Source: Moraxellaceae bacterium
GTDB taxonomy: Bacteria; Pseudomonadota; Gammaproteobacteria; Pseudomonadales; Moraxellaceae
DNA length: 64,000 nt
Reading direction: 5' to 3'
NCBI GenBank assembly: GCA_030646295.1
Contig: JAUSND010000024.1
Location: forward strand, 124,001-188,000
The position numbers and the translations under genes were made by a program. The notes below the pieces were generated by a model. That model saw only the letters and a program-made list of their open reading frames with translations. It searched no databases and had not been told where the DNA came from. Below, one piece after another: positions 44,167 through 52,017 of the stretch. Numbering within the stretch: the first letter of the stretch is position 1; every line of letters begins with the position of its first letter.

Positions 44167-44994
44167 TCAGCGCGCCACCGCCATCCTGCGTGCGCCCCAG
44201 GCATAGAGGCGATGTGCCAGCGTCGGCAACAGGCGGGTCAGCCAGTCATAGAAAACCGCATCCCAGCCTACGAGTACACGTGCACGACGCTGACGAATGG
44301 CGCGCAGGATAATCTCTGCTGCCTGCTCCGGTGACGTGAACGACGCCGCGTTATGGGCCCGGTGCACATCCTCCTGTGAAGCGCCTGCGTTGATGAACTT
44401 GTTGACGCGGGAATTCCGCACGATTTCCGTGCGAATGCCGCCCGGCATGATGAGCAGCACATTGATGCCATCACCACGCACCTCTTCACGCAGGGCATCA
44501 GAAAATCCGCGCACCGCACTCTTCGCCGCACAGTAGGGACCATTGTTTGGTGCCGCAATAAAGGAGTGGATGCTGCCGACATTGGCAACGGTACCGCGAC
44601 GTTCCTTCACCAAAGGCAGGAAGGCCCGCGTGCCATGCACAACACCCCAGTACAGGATGTTGAAGACCCACTGGAACTGCTCATAGGGCACATCCGCCAA
44701 CGTATCCAGCAACGCCACACCGGCATTATTGATGATGACGTCGCAGCCACCATGCTCTGTACGGGTGGCCTGTGCCCAGGCATCCATCTCCGTGCGACTG
44801 GCCACATCCACGATGCGTGTCGTGACACGCACGCCATGGCGACGCGCCATCTCGGCAGTCTGCGCGAGCGGGGCTTCCTTGATGTCGGACAGGGCAAGAT
44901 CTGCGCCCTGGCTAGCGGCCTCCAGCGCCAGGGCGCGACCTATGCCGTTGCCTGCACCAGTGATGGCGATGACGATACCTTCAAGACGGCTCAT
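44167..44994 (-). CDS. Short-chain dehydrogenase/reductase
   Basis: The 275-residue classical SDR has the NAD(P) loop AITGAGNGIGRALALEA near residue 12, NNAGVALLDTL near residue 90, a catalytic serine region (VANVGSIHSF) and YCAAKSAVRGF with the Tyr-x3-Lys pair near residue 153. A C-terminal tail of about 50 residues (ARVLVGWDAVFYDWLTRLL) is hydrophobic, as in SDRs that attach to membranes or lipid bodies. It is the last of four co-directional genes behind a TetR gene and sits 21 bases after the next SDR. Substrate unknown; a lipophilic alcohol or ketone is plausible. Confidence 0.85.
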   Translation of the reverse strand: MSRLEGIVIAITGAGNGIGRALALEAASQGADLALSDIKEAPLAQTAEMARRHGVRVTTRIVDVASRTEMDAWAQATRTEHGGCDVIINNAGVALLDTLADVPYEQFQWVFNILYWGVVHGTRAFLPLVKERRGTVANVGSIHSFIAAPNNGPYCAAKSAVRGFSDALREEVRGDGINVLLIMPGGIRTEIVRNSRVNKFINAGASQEDVHRAHNAASFTSPEQAAEIILRAIRQRRARVLVGWDAVFYDWLTRLLPTLAHRLYAWGARRMAVAR

Positions 44995-45014
44995 GGGGGA
45001 ACTCCGGTTGGGCT

Positions 45015-45824
45015 TCAGTGCGGACCGCGGTAGGCGGCGCGAATGCTGCGGTCCGCCACCCAGCGGCTGATCCCGGGAAAGTGACGGATGCCAAACGTCA
45101 TCAAGCGCGTTTGGGCGCCAGGGACAATCAGGAAGGAGCCAAGGCTGAGGCCTGCCATGACCGCATCCACCACCGTGGTGACATCAAGCTTGGGAATGGT
45201 CAGGGTATGGGCCTGGTTTTCTGGTGTACGGGTCTGGTCAAGTGCATCAACCATGGGCGAATCAAACTCGGGCGGGCAAACAACCTGCACCTTGATGCCC
45301 TGCGGCTTCATCTCGGCACGCAGTGCTTCGGAAAAACCCAGCAGGGCATACTTGGAGCTGCAATAGGCGGTGTAACCGAATACTCCCGTCAGCGCGGCTA
45401 CCGAGGCAATGTTCACGATGTGGCCGCGTCCCGACGCTTTCAGGTGCGGCAGTGCTGCACGAATGGTGCGAACGGTGCCAAAGAAATTGATGTCCAGCGT
45501 CTGGCGGTAATCCTGATCCGTCAGCTTCTCGACATAGCCCTCGCGCAAAATGCCGGCGGAATTTATCAGCAGATCCAGACCACCCATGGCCGCCACCGCA
45601 CGGTCAAGATCAGTTGCGATGCCCGGACCGCTGACATCGCTCGCCAGTATGCCGACACGGGTGCCCGGGACCTGCTCGCGCAACTGCCCCGCGGCCACTG
45701 CAAGCTTTACGGGATCGCGGGCAAGCAAGGTGACGTGATCGCCACGACGCAGAAGCGGGACAGCCAGCGCAAGACCAAGGCCGGAGGAACCGCCGGTGAT
45801 GAGAACGCGACGGGGATCAGTCAT
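45015..45824 (-). CDS. Short-chain dehydrogenase/reductase
   Basis: The 269-residue classical SDR has VLITGGSSGLGLALAVPLL near residue 7, NSAGILREGYV near residue 87, IVNIASVAAL and YCSSKYALLGFSEAL with the catalytic Tyr and Lys near residue 150. The C-terminus, SFLIVPGAQTRLM, is like 3-ketodihydrosphingosine reductases and other lipid-linked SDRs. ATG at 45824 overlaps the GMC oxidoreductase gene by eight bases, indicating coupling. Together with the neighbouring SDR and GMC enzyme it suggests sequential oxidation of a hydrophobic alcohol; this is inference. Confidence 0.85.
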   Translation of the reverse strand: MTDPRRVLITGGSSGLGLALAVPLLRRGDHVTLLARDPVKLAVAAGQLREQVPGTRVGILASDVSGPGIATDLDRAVAAMGGLDLLINSAGILREGYVEKLTDQDYRQTLDINFFGTVRTIRAALPHLKASGRGHIVNIASVAALTGVFGYTAYCSSKYALLGFSEALRAEMKPQGIKVQVVCPPEFDSPMVDALDQTRTPENQAHTLTIPKLDVTTVVDAVMAGLSLGSFLIVPGAQTRLMTFGIRHFPGISRWVADRSIRAAYRGPH

Positions 45825-47415
45825 GGGCTGTTTCCTTGCGCGGAAAACGCGCAGCAAAACGCTCGGCGAGCGCTGTAATGGTGAGGCTGGGATTGACACC
45901 TACATTGGCAGGAATCGCTGCGCCATCCACCACATAGAGGCCCGGACAGCCGAAGACTTCATGATTGATGTTGATCACGCCCTCCGTTGCATTCGCGCCC
46001 ATCACTGCACCGCCAAGGATATGCGCGGTCACCGACATGTTGCCGATGCTCTCCACCACCATGTTCTGGGGAATGCCGCCGCTCACTTCAGCCACTGCGC
46101 GCGCCGCCGCATTGGCCTGCGGCAGGAACGACGGTGTACGTCCGCCCTTGCCAAGCGTCGACTTGAGCCCATGACGAAATCCCCTGAACATCGTGCGGCC
46201 ATAACGGAACCTGAGTTCATTGTCGGCCGCCTGCATGACGGTGAGATACGTCGTGCGCTTGTACCAGTTACGGGCGAAGTAAACGCGCAATGCATCAACC
46301 GGTTGCGTGATGTAAGCAAGCAAAGTGCGCAATGCACGGCGTAGCGGCAGAGGATCATCCACCATTGGCACCATGTAGAACTTCATCATGCCGTAGCTTG
46401 GCGGCAGACGGTTCTGTGTAAGGTGCGTGTTCTCATCGGCATAGAAATGCGTGGAGATGGATGCCCCCTTCGTCACATCCGTCTCCGGGTCACGCGCCAT
46501 GATGCCCACCAGCGCCTCACTGTTGGTGCGCACACGATCTCCCAGCGTTGCCGATATATTGGGCAAGGTGCGATAGCGGTCGCGTGACGCAAACAGGATT
46601 TCCTGCGTGCCCAGTGCCCCCGCAGAGAGGATCACTTTTCGCGCGCGCACCGGTGCATAGGTGATACTGCGATCCCATGGGTGTTGCAGATACAGCCAGT
46701 AACCGCCACCAAAGGCTGGCTCGACATACGTGACCTTGCGCTCGGCAAGTATCTCGACACCCTTTTTTTCCGCAAAGTAGAGATAATTCTTGTCCAGGGA
46801 GTTCTTTGCACCGAAGGCGCAGCCGGTAAAGCATCGTCCGCACTGCGTACAGCCCTGGCGGTCCGGACCTTTACCACCAAAAAACGGGTCCGGCGTTACA
46901 TGCTGCGGGTTACCAAAATAAATACCCTGCGGCACCGCGCCAAAGGTATGAGCCACCCCCATTTTTACAGCCGCCTTCTCCAGCCACTCGTCCTGAATGC
47001 CGCGATAAGGATTGTCATTGATACCAAGCATGCGCCGCGCCACTTCATAGTGCGGCGCCAACTCCTGCTGCCAGTCCGCATGAAGATGTGCCCAGGCGGG
47101 ATCACGGTAGAATTTTTCTTTTGGCTGCAGCAACACCGCGCCATAGACATTGCTGCCGCCTCCCACACCAATGCCACGCAACAAGGCGACATGCTGGAAT
47201 ATTTCCTGCGCAAAAAAACCCTTGAGCCCCAGGGCCGGCATCCAGGCCAATGCTTTCTGGCTGGTGGCCGCCTTTTCAAAGTCGTCCTTCGTCAGGCGGC
47301 GCCCCATCTCCAGCACGGCAACCTTCCACCCCTTCTCCGCCAGACGCAGCGCGCTGACACTGCCACCGAACCCGGAGCCAACGACGACAACGTCATAATC
47401 AAACAATGCCGTCAT
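45817..47415 (-). CDS. GMC-family flavoprotein oxidoreductase (cholesterol-oxidase-like)
   Basis: The 532-residue protein begins with a Rossmann motif, DVVVVGSGFGGSVSALRLAE (residues 8-27), and has GVGGGSNVYGAVLL. A cysteine cluster, CTQCGRCFTGCAFGAKN, lies near residue 188, as in cholesterol-oxidase-like GMC proteins. It ends with the FAD-site segment VVDGAAIPANVGVNPSLT near residue 497. It should oxidise a sterol or other lipid-soluble alcohol; the true substrate is unknown. Its ATG overlaps the stop of the preceding small gene by four bases. Confidence 0.87.
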   Translation of the reverse strand: MTALFDYDVVVVGSGFGGSVSALRLAEKGWKVAVLEMGRRLTKDDFEKAATSQKALAWMPALGLKGFFAQEIFQHVALLRGIGVGGGSNVYGAVLLQPKEKFYRDPAWAHLHADWQQELAPHYEVARRMLGINDNPYRGIQDEWLEKAAVKMGVAHTFGAVPQGIYFGNPQHVTPDPFFGGKGPDRQGCTQCGRCFTGCAFGAKNSLDKNYLYFAEKKGVEILAERKVTYVEPAFGGGYWLYLQHPWDRSITYAPVRARKVILSAGALGTQEILFASRDRYRTLPNISATLGDRVRTNSEALVGIMARDPETDVTKGASISTHFYADENTHLTQNRLPPSYGMMKFYMVPMVDDPLPLRRALRTLLAYITQPVDALRVYFARNWYKRTTYLTVMQAADNELRFRYGRTMFRGFRHGLKSTLGKGGRTPSFLPQANAAARAVAEVSGGIPQNMVVESIGNMSVTAHILGGAVMGANATEGVININHEVFGCPGLYVVDGAAIPANVGVNPSLTITALAERFAARFPRKETAHD

Positions 47416-47867
47416 GATTCACGCACCAGCAAAAAGGGAAAACTGAAATGTCGAAGCACGGGAATATCGACAATGGTGATACCGAGCAGCGTGCGATCAT
47501 CAATGGCGCGAAGTTCATCACGCACCCAGCGCCAGGGAATGGGCGCTTCTGCACCGTAACGCAATGCAACACCGGACTTGCCATCGACCATGGAGGTACC
47601 GGCCTCCACCGTCATCCTGAGTGCCTCAACCAGCCCGTTATCCTTGCGCAGGATATTGGTCGCAGAATCAGACGTCAGGAACTTCTTGCCCTGCCAGTGC
47701 GGCAAACCTGCAATATGCACACTTGGAAAACCGCCGATGCGGTACCAGGCAGGACCGATGAAGCTGGCCCGGAAAAAACCATGGCGCATGGCCGGTCCAG
47801 GCGCCGCTAACGAAGCAAACAACTTTTTCAGCTCACTGATTGATGCAGAGTGGTACGGCGGCTTCAT
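47412..47867 (-). CDS. Conserved-looking protein of unknown function, coupled to GMC oxidoreductase
   Basis: The 151-residue protein has no signal peptide or membrane segment. It contains ASFIGPAWYRIGGFPSVHIA, LPHWQGKKFL and a C-terminal DDRTLLGITIVDIPV. The last parts are faintly like the DUF4334/GXWXG small lipocalin-like proteins, which also have a W-x-GK and a DDxTLLG element, but this is weak. Four-base overlap with the GMC gene shows coupling. It may bind the lipid substrate or assist the oxidase. Confidence 0.65.
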   Translation of the reverse strand: MKPPYHSASISELKKLFASLAAPGPAMRHGFFRASFIGPAWYRIGGFPSVHIAGLPHWQGKKFLTSDSATNILRKDNGLVEALRMTVEAGTSMVDGKSGVALRYGAEAPIPWRWVRDELRAIDDRTLLGITIVDIPVLRHFSFPFLLVRES

Positions 47868-47890
47868 GTGCGGTTCTCCAGGAAAGTGGC

Positions 47891-48577
47891 TCAGGTGCGA
47901 TCCAGACTGATGCGCCAGTCGCGCGCCAGGCCCAGGGCATTGCCCCAGTCTGCCTCCGCGCCCAGCAGGGCCAGTGCCATGCGAAACATGACGGCGCGTG
48001 TTTCTTCCCAGCTGGCGTCATCGCACGGGGTATTCAGGTGATAGCGGTAACCGAGGAACTCGACGCCATGCAGGAAGGTCTCAACGCTGAGCGCGCCGGG
48101 TCGCTCCCGCCCCATCAGTTCGACAACCAGGGCGATCTGCTCTGCGAGCACACCGAGGGTGCGCTGACGATGCCTGCCCACCGGTGAATGCAGGTCATTA
48201 AGTTCGGCAAAGAAGGGCCGCAGGAAATCGCCGAGGTCTGCCCCCCACTGCCGCCATGCCTGTAACGCTGCCTCGACTTTGGCCATCGGTTCTGACGTGC
48301 CGGACACCGCCACCATCACCCGGCTGACGAGGTCCTCGTTAACCTGGCTGATCAGTGCCTCCATCGGCTCCTCGGTCGAGCGGAAGTACTTGTAGAACGT
48401 CGGGCGGGAGACGCCAGCGTGGGCAATCACCAGCTCAACACTGAGACCGTGATAGCCAACACGGGTGAACACCTCCCGGGTGGCCTCGATAATGCGTTCA
48501 CGAACCTTGCCGACATCGGCTGCCGTCATGGGCGGGCGACCACGGGTACGCGAGGAAGAGGGCATGGTGCTGGACAT
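47891..48577 (-). CDS. TetR/AcrR-family transcriptional regulator
   Basis: The 228-residue protein has an Arg-rich tail (RTRGRPPM) and a TetR DNA-binding domain: RERIIEATREVFTRVGYHG, then VELVIAHAGVSRPTFYKYF, with the recognition helix near residue 60. The rest is a helical ligand-binding domain. It is the first gene of the leftward SDR/GMC group, 23 bases before the 151-residue gene, so it probably represses its own operon. A palindrome at 48607-48622 just upstream is a candidate operator. Confidence 0.92.
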   Translation of the reverse strand: MSSTMPSSSRTRGRPPMTAADVGKVRERIIEATREVFTRVGYHGLSVELVIAHAGVSRPTFYKYFRSTEEPMEALISQVNEDLVSRVMVAVSGTSEPMAKVEAALQAWRQWGADLGDFLRPFFAELNDLHSPVGRHRQRTLGVLAEQIALVVELMGRERPGALSVETFLHGVEFLGYRYHLNTPCDDASWEETRAVMFRMALALLGAEADWGNALGLARDWRISLDRT

Positions 48578-48606
48578 GGGGCATCTCCTGATGCCCTTAA
48601 ATTAAT

Positions 48607-48622
48607 TTAACATAAGTGTTAA
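48607..48622. promoter_or_regulatory. Candidate TetR-type operator
   Basis: TTAACATAAGTGTTAA has perfect six-base arms (TTAACA/TGTTAA) around four bases. It lies in an AT-rich patch 30 bases upstream of the TetR-family start, where an autoregulatory operator would lie. The flanking 48623-48854 holds no gene I can support. Confidence 0.5.
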
Positions 48623-48854
48623 TTCAAATTGAAAGCGACGAAAGGCGTCTGCAGGGCATGCTTCAATGCCAGGCGGATCGGGGAGATGGCGGAAGGATTT
48701 GATCCGGAGAAGAGTGCAAACCCCGGCACTCCGGGAAAAAGGCGCCGCATTGCACGGTCACCACTGGAACAGGACTCCTGGCTGAGGGCTTGATCCCCGG
48801 CATCAGGAGCTGCCGGCGACCCGCATCAGCGCGGATCGCACAGCAACAGGCTGA

Positions 48855-49112
48855 TTACTTGCCGTCAGCCTTCAACAGGGCCTGCACCTTGGCCACGTAA
48901 GCGGCTTCAGCATCGGCCTTCGACATGCCCTTGATACCATCCCACGCGTCGTACTTGAAGCGGCCAGCCATGTTCATCATGCCGGGACGGCTGCCGGACA
49001 CATCGCCTGCAGTTGCCTGCTTGAAATACTTGTACAGATCCAGCAGGTCGGCAGTACCTGGCTTGCTGCTGAGAGTGTTGACGTCTTTCTGGGCTTGTTC
49101 AAAAGCGCTCAT
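48855..49112 (-). CDS. Acyl-CoA-binding protein
   Basis: The 85-residue four-helix protein matches ACBP: QKDVNTLSSKPGTADLLDLY, then KQATAGDVSGSRPG and KYDAWDGIKGMSKADAEAAY, with the conserved Tyr, Lys and Trp that grip the acyl-CoA adenine and phosphate. It buffers cytosolic long-chain acyl-CoA. ACBP is common in eukaryotes but patchy in bacteria; hydrocarbon-degrading and lipid-storing marine bacteria have it, which fits the lipid-type SDR/GMC genes next door. It stands alone. Confidence 0.93.
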   Translation of the reverse strand: MSAFEQAQKDVNTLSSKPGTADLLDLYKYFKQATAGDVSGSRPGMMNMAGRFKYDAWDGIKGMSKADAEAAYVAKVQALLKADGK

Positions 49113-49288
49113 GCGCGGGCTCCTGCACTGTTCAAGGGAATAAAGCGTTGCCCAATAGTACGCCGTGACGCCGGAATGTCACAGCCACCCCCTTGAACAG
49201 GGGGGCGGCAATACCGCACTTATCGGCAGAACTACACCATCAGGATGTTTTTTTGCAAAAAAGCATGCCGGCCACTTTACGGTTATCG

Positions 49289-49310
49289 CCCCGAGCCAAT
49301 AGTCTCGGGG
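49289..49310 (+). other. Hairpin in the 5' region of the small secreted protein gene
   Basis: CCCCGAG and CTCGGGG (seven base pairs) enclose eight bases, 49 bases before the ATG at 49360. It could be a leader structure or a terminator remnant; there is no T run after it. A TTTTTTT/AAAAAA dyad lies just upstream at about 49249-49261. Confidence 0.35.
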
Positions 49311-49359
49311 TTCGGCACCTCAAACCCAGGGACCGCCGCACAATAACATGGAGATCCTG

Positions 49360-49716
49360 ATGAAAAAGCTCTGGAATGCTGTCCTGGTTGCAGGCGCCCT
49401 CGCCCTCAGCCCGCTTGTTGCTGCCGAAGAAGCCGCGACCACAACCCCCGCAGCAACAACTACTGCGACACCTGCCGAAGCTGAAACAGCTGCACAGACA
49501 GCTGGCTCGATGGTTGAGGTATCTGCAACCGGCGATCAGGTCGTCAAGGTCACCACCGGCAATGAAGCAGTTGATGCCGTCGGCAACTACGCCATGAAGT
49601 GCGCAGAAAAGACGGCCGCCATGAAGACCTGTGACACCATGGGTGGCTTCAAGGCCATGGGCTGCCGCAAGCTGGCAGAAATGCGCTACAAGAACACCGA
49701 GTGCCCGATCCAATAA
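49360..49716 (+). CDS. Small secreted protein with four cysteines, unknown function
   Basis: The 118-residue protein has a signal peptide (cleavage near residue 21, PLVAAEE). A low-complexity Ala/Thr/Glu/Pro stretch follows to about residue 48, then a conserved-looking domain with cysteines at residues 81, 91, 102 and 115 (AMKCAEK, MKTCDTM, GCRKLAEM, TECPI). Two disulfides in the periplasm are likely. ATG at 49360 has GGAG six bases upstream. It stands alone between hairpins. I recognise no family. Confidence 0.7.
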   Translation: MKKLWNAVLVAGALALSPLVAAEEAATTTPAATTTATPAEAETAAQTAGSMVEVSATGDQVVKVTTGNEAVDAVGNYAMKCAEKTAAMKTCDTMGGFKAMGCRKLAEMRYKNTECPIQ

Positions 49717-49732
49717 GCATTACGCACTGAAC

Positions 49733-49771
49733 ATGACTACTGGCAGACGTGTTGCGACTGCCAGTAGTCAT
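49733..49771. terminator. 14-bp perfect hairpin after the small secreted protein
   Basis: ATGACTACTGGCAG and its exact complement flank an 11-base loop, 16 bases after the stop codon. No T run follows, so it may stabilise the mRNA end or terminate weakly. Confidence 0.5.
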
Positions 49772-49878
49772 GCATTACCGCTGCCGCCGTCACCGCATCA
49801 AGCCCCCGTCTGATCATCAGACTTGATCATCCCGCAAGACCCCGGACAATACAGCGCTTCATCACCGGGAGACTTACC

Positions 49879-50760
49879 ATGCCCCGCATCGGCTTTATCG
49901 GCATCGGCCTCATGGGCCTGCCTCTGTGCCAGCGACTGCTGGCCGCAGGCTTTACGCTCACGACATGGAACCGGAATACGGAAAAGTGCGCGCCCCTGGC
50001 CCGCGCTGGCGCACACACTGCCGACTCACCGGCTGACGTGGCACGTGCCAGTGACATTGTGTTCCTTTGCGTATCCGATACGTCGGCTGTCGAGCAGGTG
50101 ATGTTTGCCGATCACGGCATTTACGCCGGCCTGCGGGCAGACCAGATCGTGATCGACCTGTCGTCGATTGACCCTGCGGCCACCCGTGATTTTGCACAAC
50201 GCGTTAACGCCAGTGGCGCGCACTGGGTGGATGCTCCCGTGTCCGGTGGTGTGGTGGGTGCCGAGGCAGGCACGCTGGTCGTCATGGCCGGTGGCAATGC
50301 AAGCATCATTGACCAGGTTCGTCCGGTGCTGGCACACCTGTCCCAACGCGTCACCCGCATGGGGCCCAACGGGGCCGGGCAGGTCACCAAGATCTGCAAC
50401 CAGCTGATTGTGGCGGCCAATGCAGTGCTGATTGCCGAGGCGGTAGCTCTCGCCGAAAAGGCCGGTGTGGATGCCTCTCAACTGGCACCGGCACTGGCAG
50501 GCGGCTTTGCCGATTCAAAACCGTTCCAGTTGCTGGCGCCGCGCATGAGCCATCGCACCTTCACCCCGGTGCAATGGCGTGTGCAAACACTGCTGAAGGA
50601 TCTCGACATGGCCAACGCGCTGGCCACAAGCAGCAACAGCCCCACGCCGCTCGCGACAACCGCAGCGCGCCTGATGCGGCAGCATGGCGATCAGGGACAT
50701 ATGAGTGACGATCTCAGCAGCCTGATCACACTCTTTGCCGGCACAACGCCATCATGCTGA
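49879..50760 (+). CDS. 3-hydroxyisobutyrate/tartronate-semialdehyde reductase-type dehydrogenase
   Basis: The 293-residue protein has a Rossmann start, IGFIGIGLMGLPLCQRLL, then a substrate strand DAPVSGGVVGAEAGTL near residue 118, and the catalytic-lysine segment GAGQVTKICNQLIV near residue 171. This is the beta-hydroxyacid dehydrogenase family (GarR/GlxR/MmsB). The following hydroxypyruvate-isomerase-type gene overlaps it by seven bases, so tartronate semialdehyde reductase is a likely role, as in glyoxylate use, though no carboligase is present here. Confidence 0.88.
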   Translation: MPRIGFIGIGLMGLPLCQRLLAAGFTLTTWNRNTEKCAPLARAGAHTADSPADVARASDIVFLCVSDTSAVEQVMFADHGIYAGLRADQIVIDLSSIDPAATRDFAQRVNASGAHWVDAPVSGGVVGAEAGTLVVMAGGNASIIDQVRPVLAHLSQRVTRMGPNGAGQVTKICNQLIVAANAVLIAEAVALAEKAGVDASQLAPALAGGFADSKPFQLLAPRMSHRTFTPVQWRVQTLLKDLDMANALATSSNSPTPLATTAARLMRQHGDQGHMSDDLSSLITLFAGTTPSC

Positions 50761-51554
50761 AGTTCTCGGCCAATCTGTCCCTGCTGTTTGCAGAGCTTCC
50801 GTTGATCGAGCGCTTTGCGGCCGCACGCGCCGCCGGATTCAACGCCGTGGAAATCCAGTTTCCGTATGAGCTGCCTGCTGATGTCATTCGCGAGGCGCTG
50901 CATACCCATGCGCTGCAGCTGGTGCTGATCAATGTGCCGGCCGGCGATCTGATGCAGGGCGGAGGCGGTCTTGCCGGAGTTCCCGGCCGGGAAGCCATGT
51001 TTCGTCATGCCGTCACGGAAGCATTGAGCTATGCCAAGGCACTGCAGGTTCCTGCAGTGAATGTGCTGGCCGGCCGCCAGCCAGAGGGAGAAAGCCGTGA
51101 GCACTGCCTGCGCACTCTGGCAACAAACCTGCGTCATGCTGCCGAAACATTTCACGCCGCAGGCATTACCACAGTCACCGAGGCCATCAACACCCATGAC
51201 ATGCCACGCTTCCTGCTGCACTCCGTTGCACAGATGCAGGACATGCTGGACCGCGTCGGCCATCCTGCCCTGAAAATGCAGTTCGACTGCTATCACATGC
51301 AACGCATGCAGGAAGATGTGCTGCGGTCACTGCGCGAGAACACCTCCGCGATTGGACATATACAGTTTGCCGATACGCCGGGACGACACGAGCCCGGCAG
51401 TGGCGATATGAACTACGATGCGATATTTGCGCTGATCAGCGAGCTGCCCTACCAAGGCTGGACCGGTGCAGAATACCGCCCCTCAACCAGTACAGGGCAA
51501 TCGCTGGCATGGCTGTCGCAATGGCAGCCAAAGATAACCGGAGAGCAACCGTGA
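50754..51554 (+). CDS. hyi: Hydroxypyruvate isomerase-type TIM barrel
   Basis: The 266-residue xylose-isomerase-like barrel begins LKFSANLSLLFAELPLIERF and has VEIQFPYELP, TEAINTHDMPRFLL (metal Glu), MQFDCYHMQ, HIQFADTPGRHEPG and the final WTGAEYRP, which are the metal-binding positions of Hyi. It interconverts hydroxypyruvate and tartronate semialdehyde, the substrate of the reductase encoded just upstream. It is coupled to both neighbours, with a seven-base overlap before and GTGA after. Confidence 0.88.
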   Translation: MLKFSANLSLLFAELPLIERFAAARAAGFNAVEIQFPYELPADVIREALHTHALQLVLINVPAGDLMQGGGGLAGVPGREAMFRHAVTEALSYAKALQVPAVNVLAGRQPEGESREHCLRTLATNLRHAAETFHAAGITTVTEAINTHDMPRFLLHSVAQMQDMLDRVGHPALKMQFDCYHMQRMQEDVLRSLRENTSAIGHIQFADTPGRHEPGSGDMNYDAIFALISELPYQGWTGAEYRPSTSTGQSLAWLSQWQPKITGEQP

Positions 51555-52012
51555 CACACTGCGTTTTTTGCGACATTGTTGATGGCAAGCTACCCGCCAT
51601 CAAGGTTCATGAAGATGACCATGTCATTGCCATCATGGATATCTTTCCGTTGCGCCGCGCCCATGTGCTGGTGATTCCGAAACAGCATCATCGCCAGCTG
51701 CATGAACTGGACAGCAATCTGCGCTCACATCTTGTTGATACCGCCAGCCGGATTACCCAGGCCATGTACGCATCATCACTGGCCCCTGCCGCCGTGCATT
51801 ACAACGTCAATGACGGCCCGGCGGCCCACCAGACGGTGCCGCATGTGCACCTGCACATCCTGCCGCGCTACAAGGGCGATTCCCGCAGTTTTCTGCTCCG
51901 CCTGCTACGCAAGCCTCTGGATCTGCTGGTTGGCCCTGCCAACGCTGCCGGACTGGAAAAGGATGCAACAGAAATACGACGGCACCTGACCGTCACACAC
52001 AGTGCACCCTGA
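51551..52012 (+). CDS. HIT-family protein (second copy type)
   Basis: The 153-residue protein has FCDIVDGKLPAIKVHEDD, a HVLVIPKQHH strand and HVHLHILPRYKGD as histidine triad, then an extra C-terminal tail of about 40 residues. It is nearer Fhit/HinT-like hydrolases of nucleotidyl conjugates. GTG at 51551 overlaps the hyi stop (GTGA) and has GGAGAG six bases upstream. Neighbours suggest co-expression with hyi, but no functional link is known. Confidence 0.86.
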   Translation: MTHCVFCDIVDGKLPAIKVHEDDHVIAIMDIFPLRRAHVLVIPKQHHRQLHELDSNLRSHLVDTASRITQAMYASSLAPAAVHYNVNDGPAAHQTVPHVHLHILPRYKGDSRSFLLRLLRKPLDLLVGPANAAGLEKDATEIRRHLTVTHSAP

Positions 52013-52017
52013 CGCGG

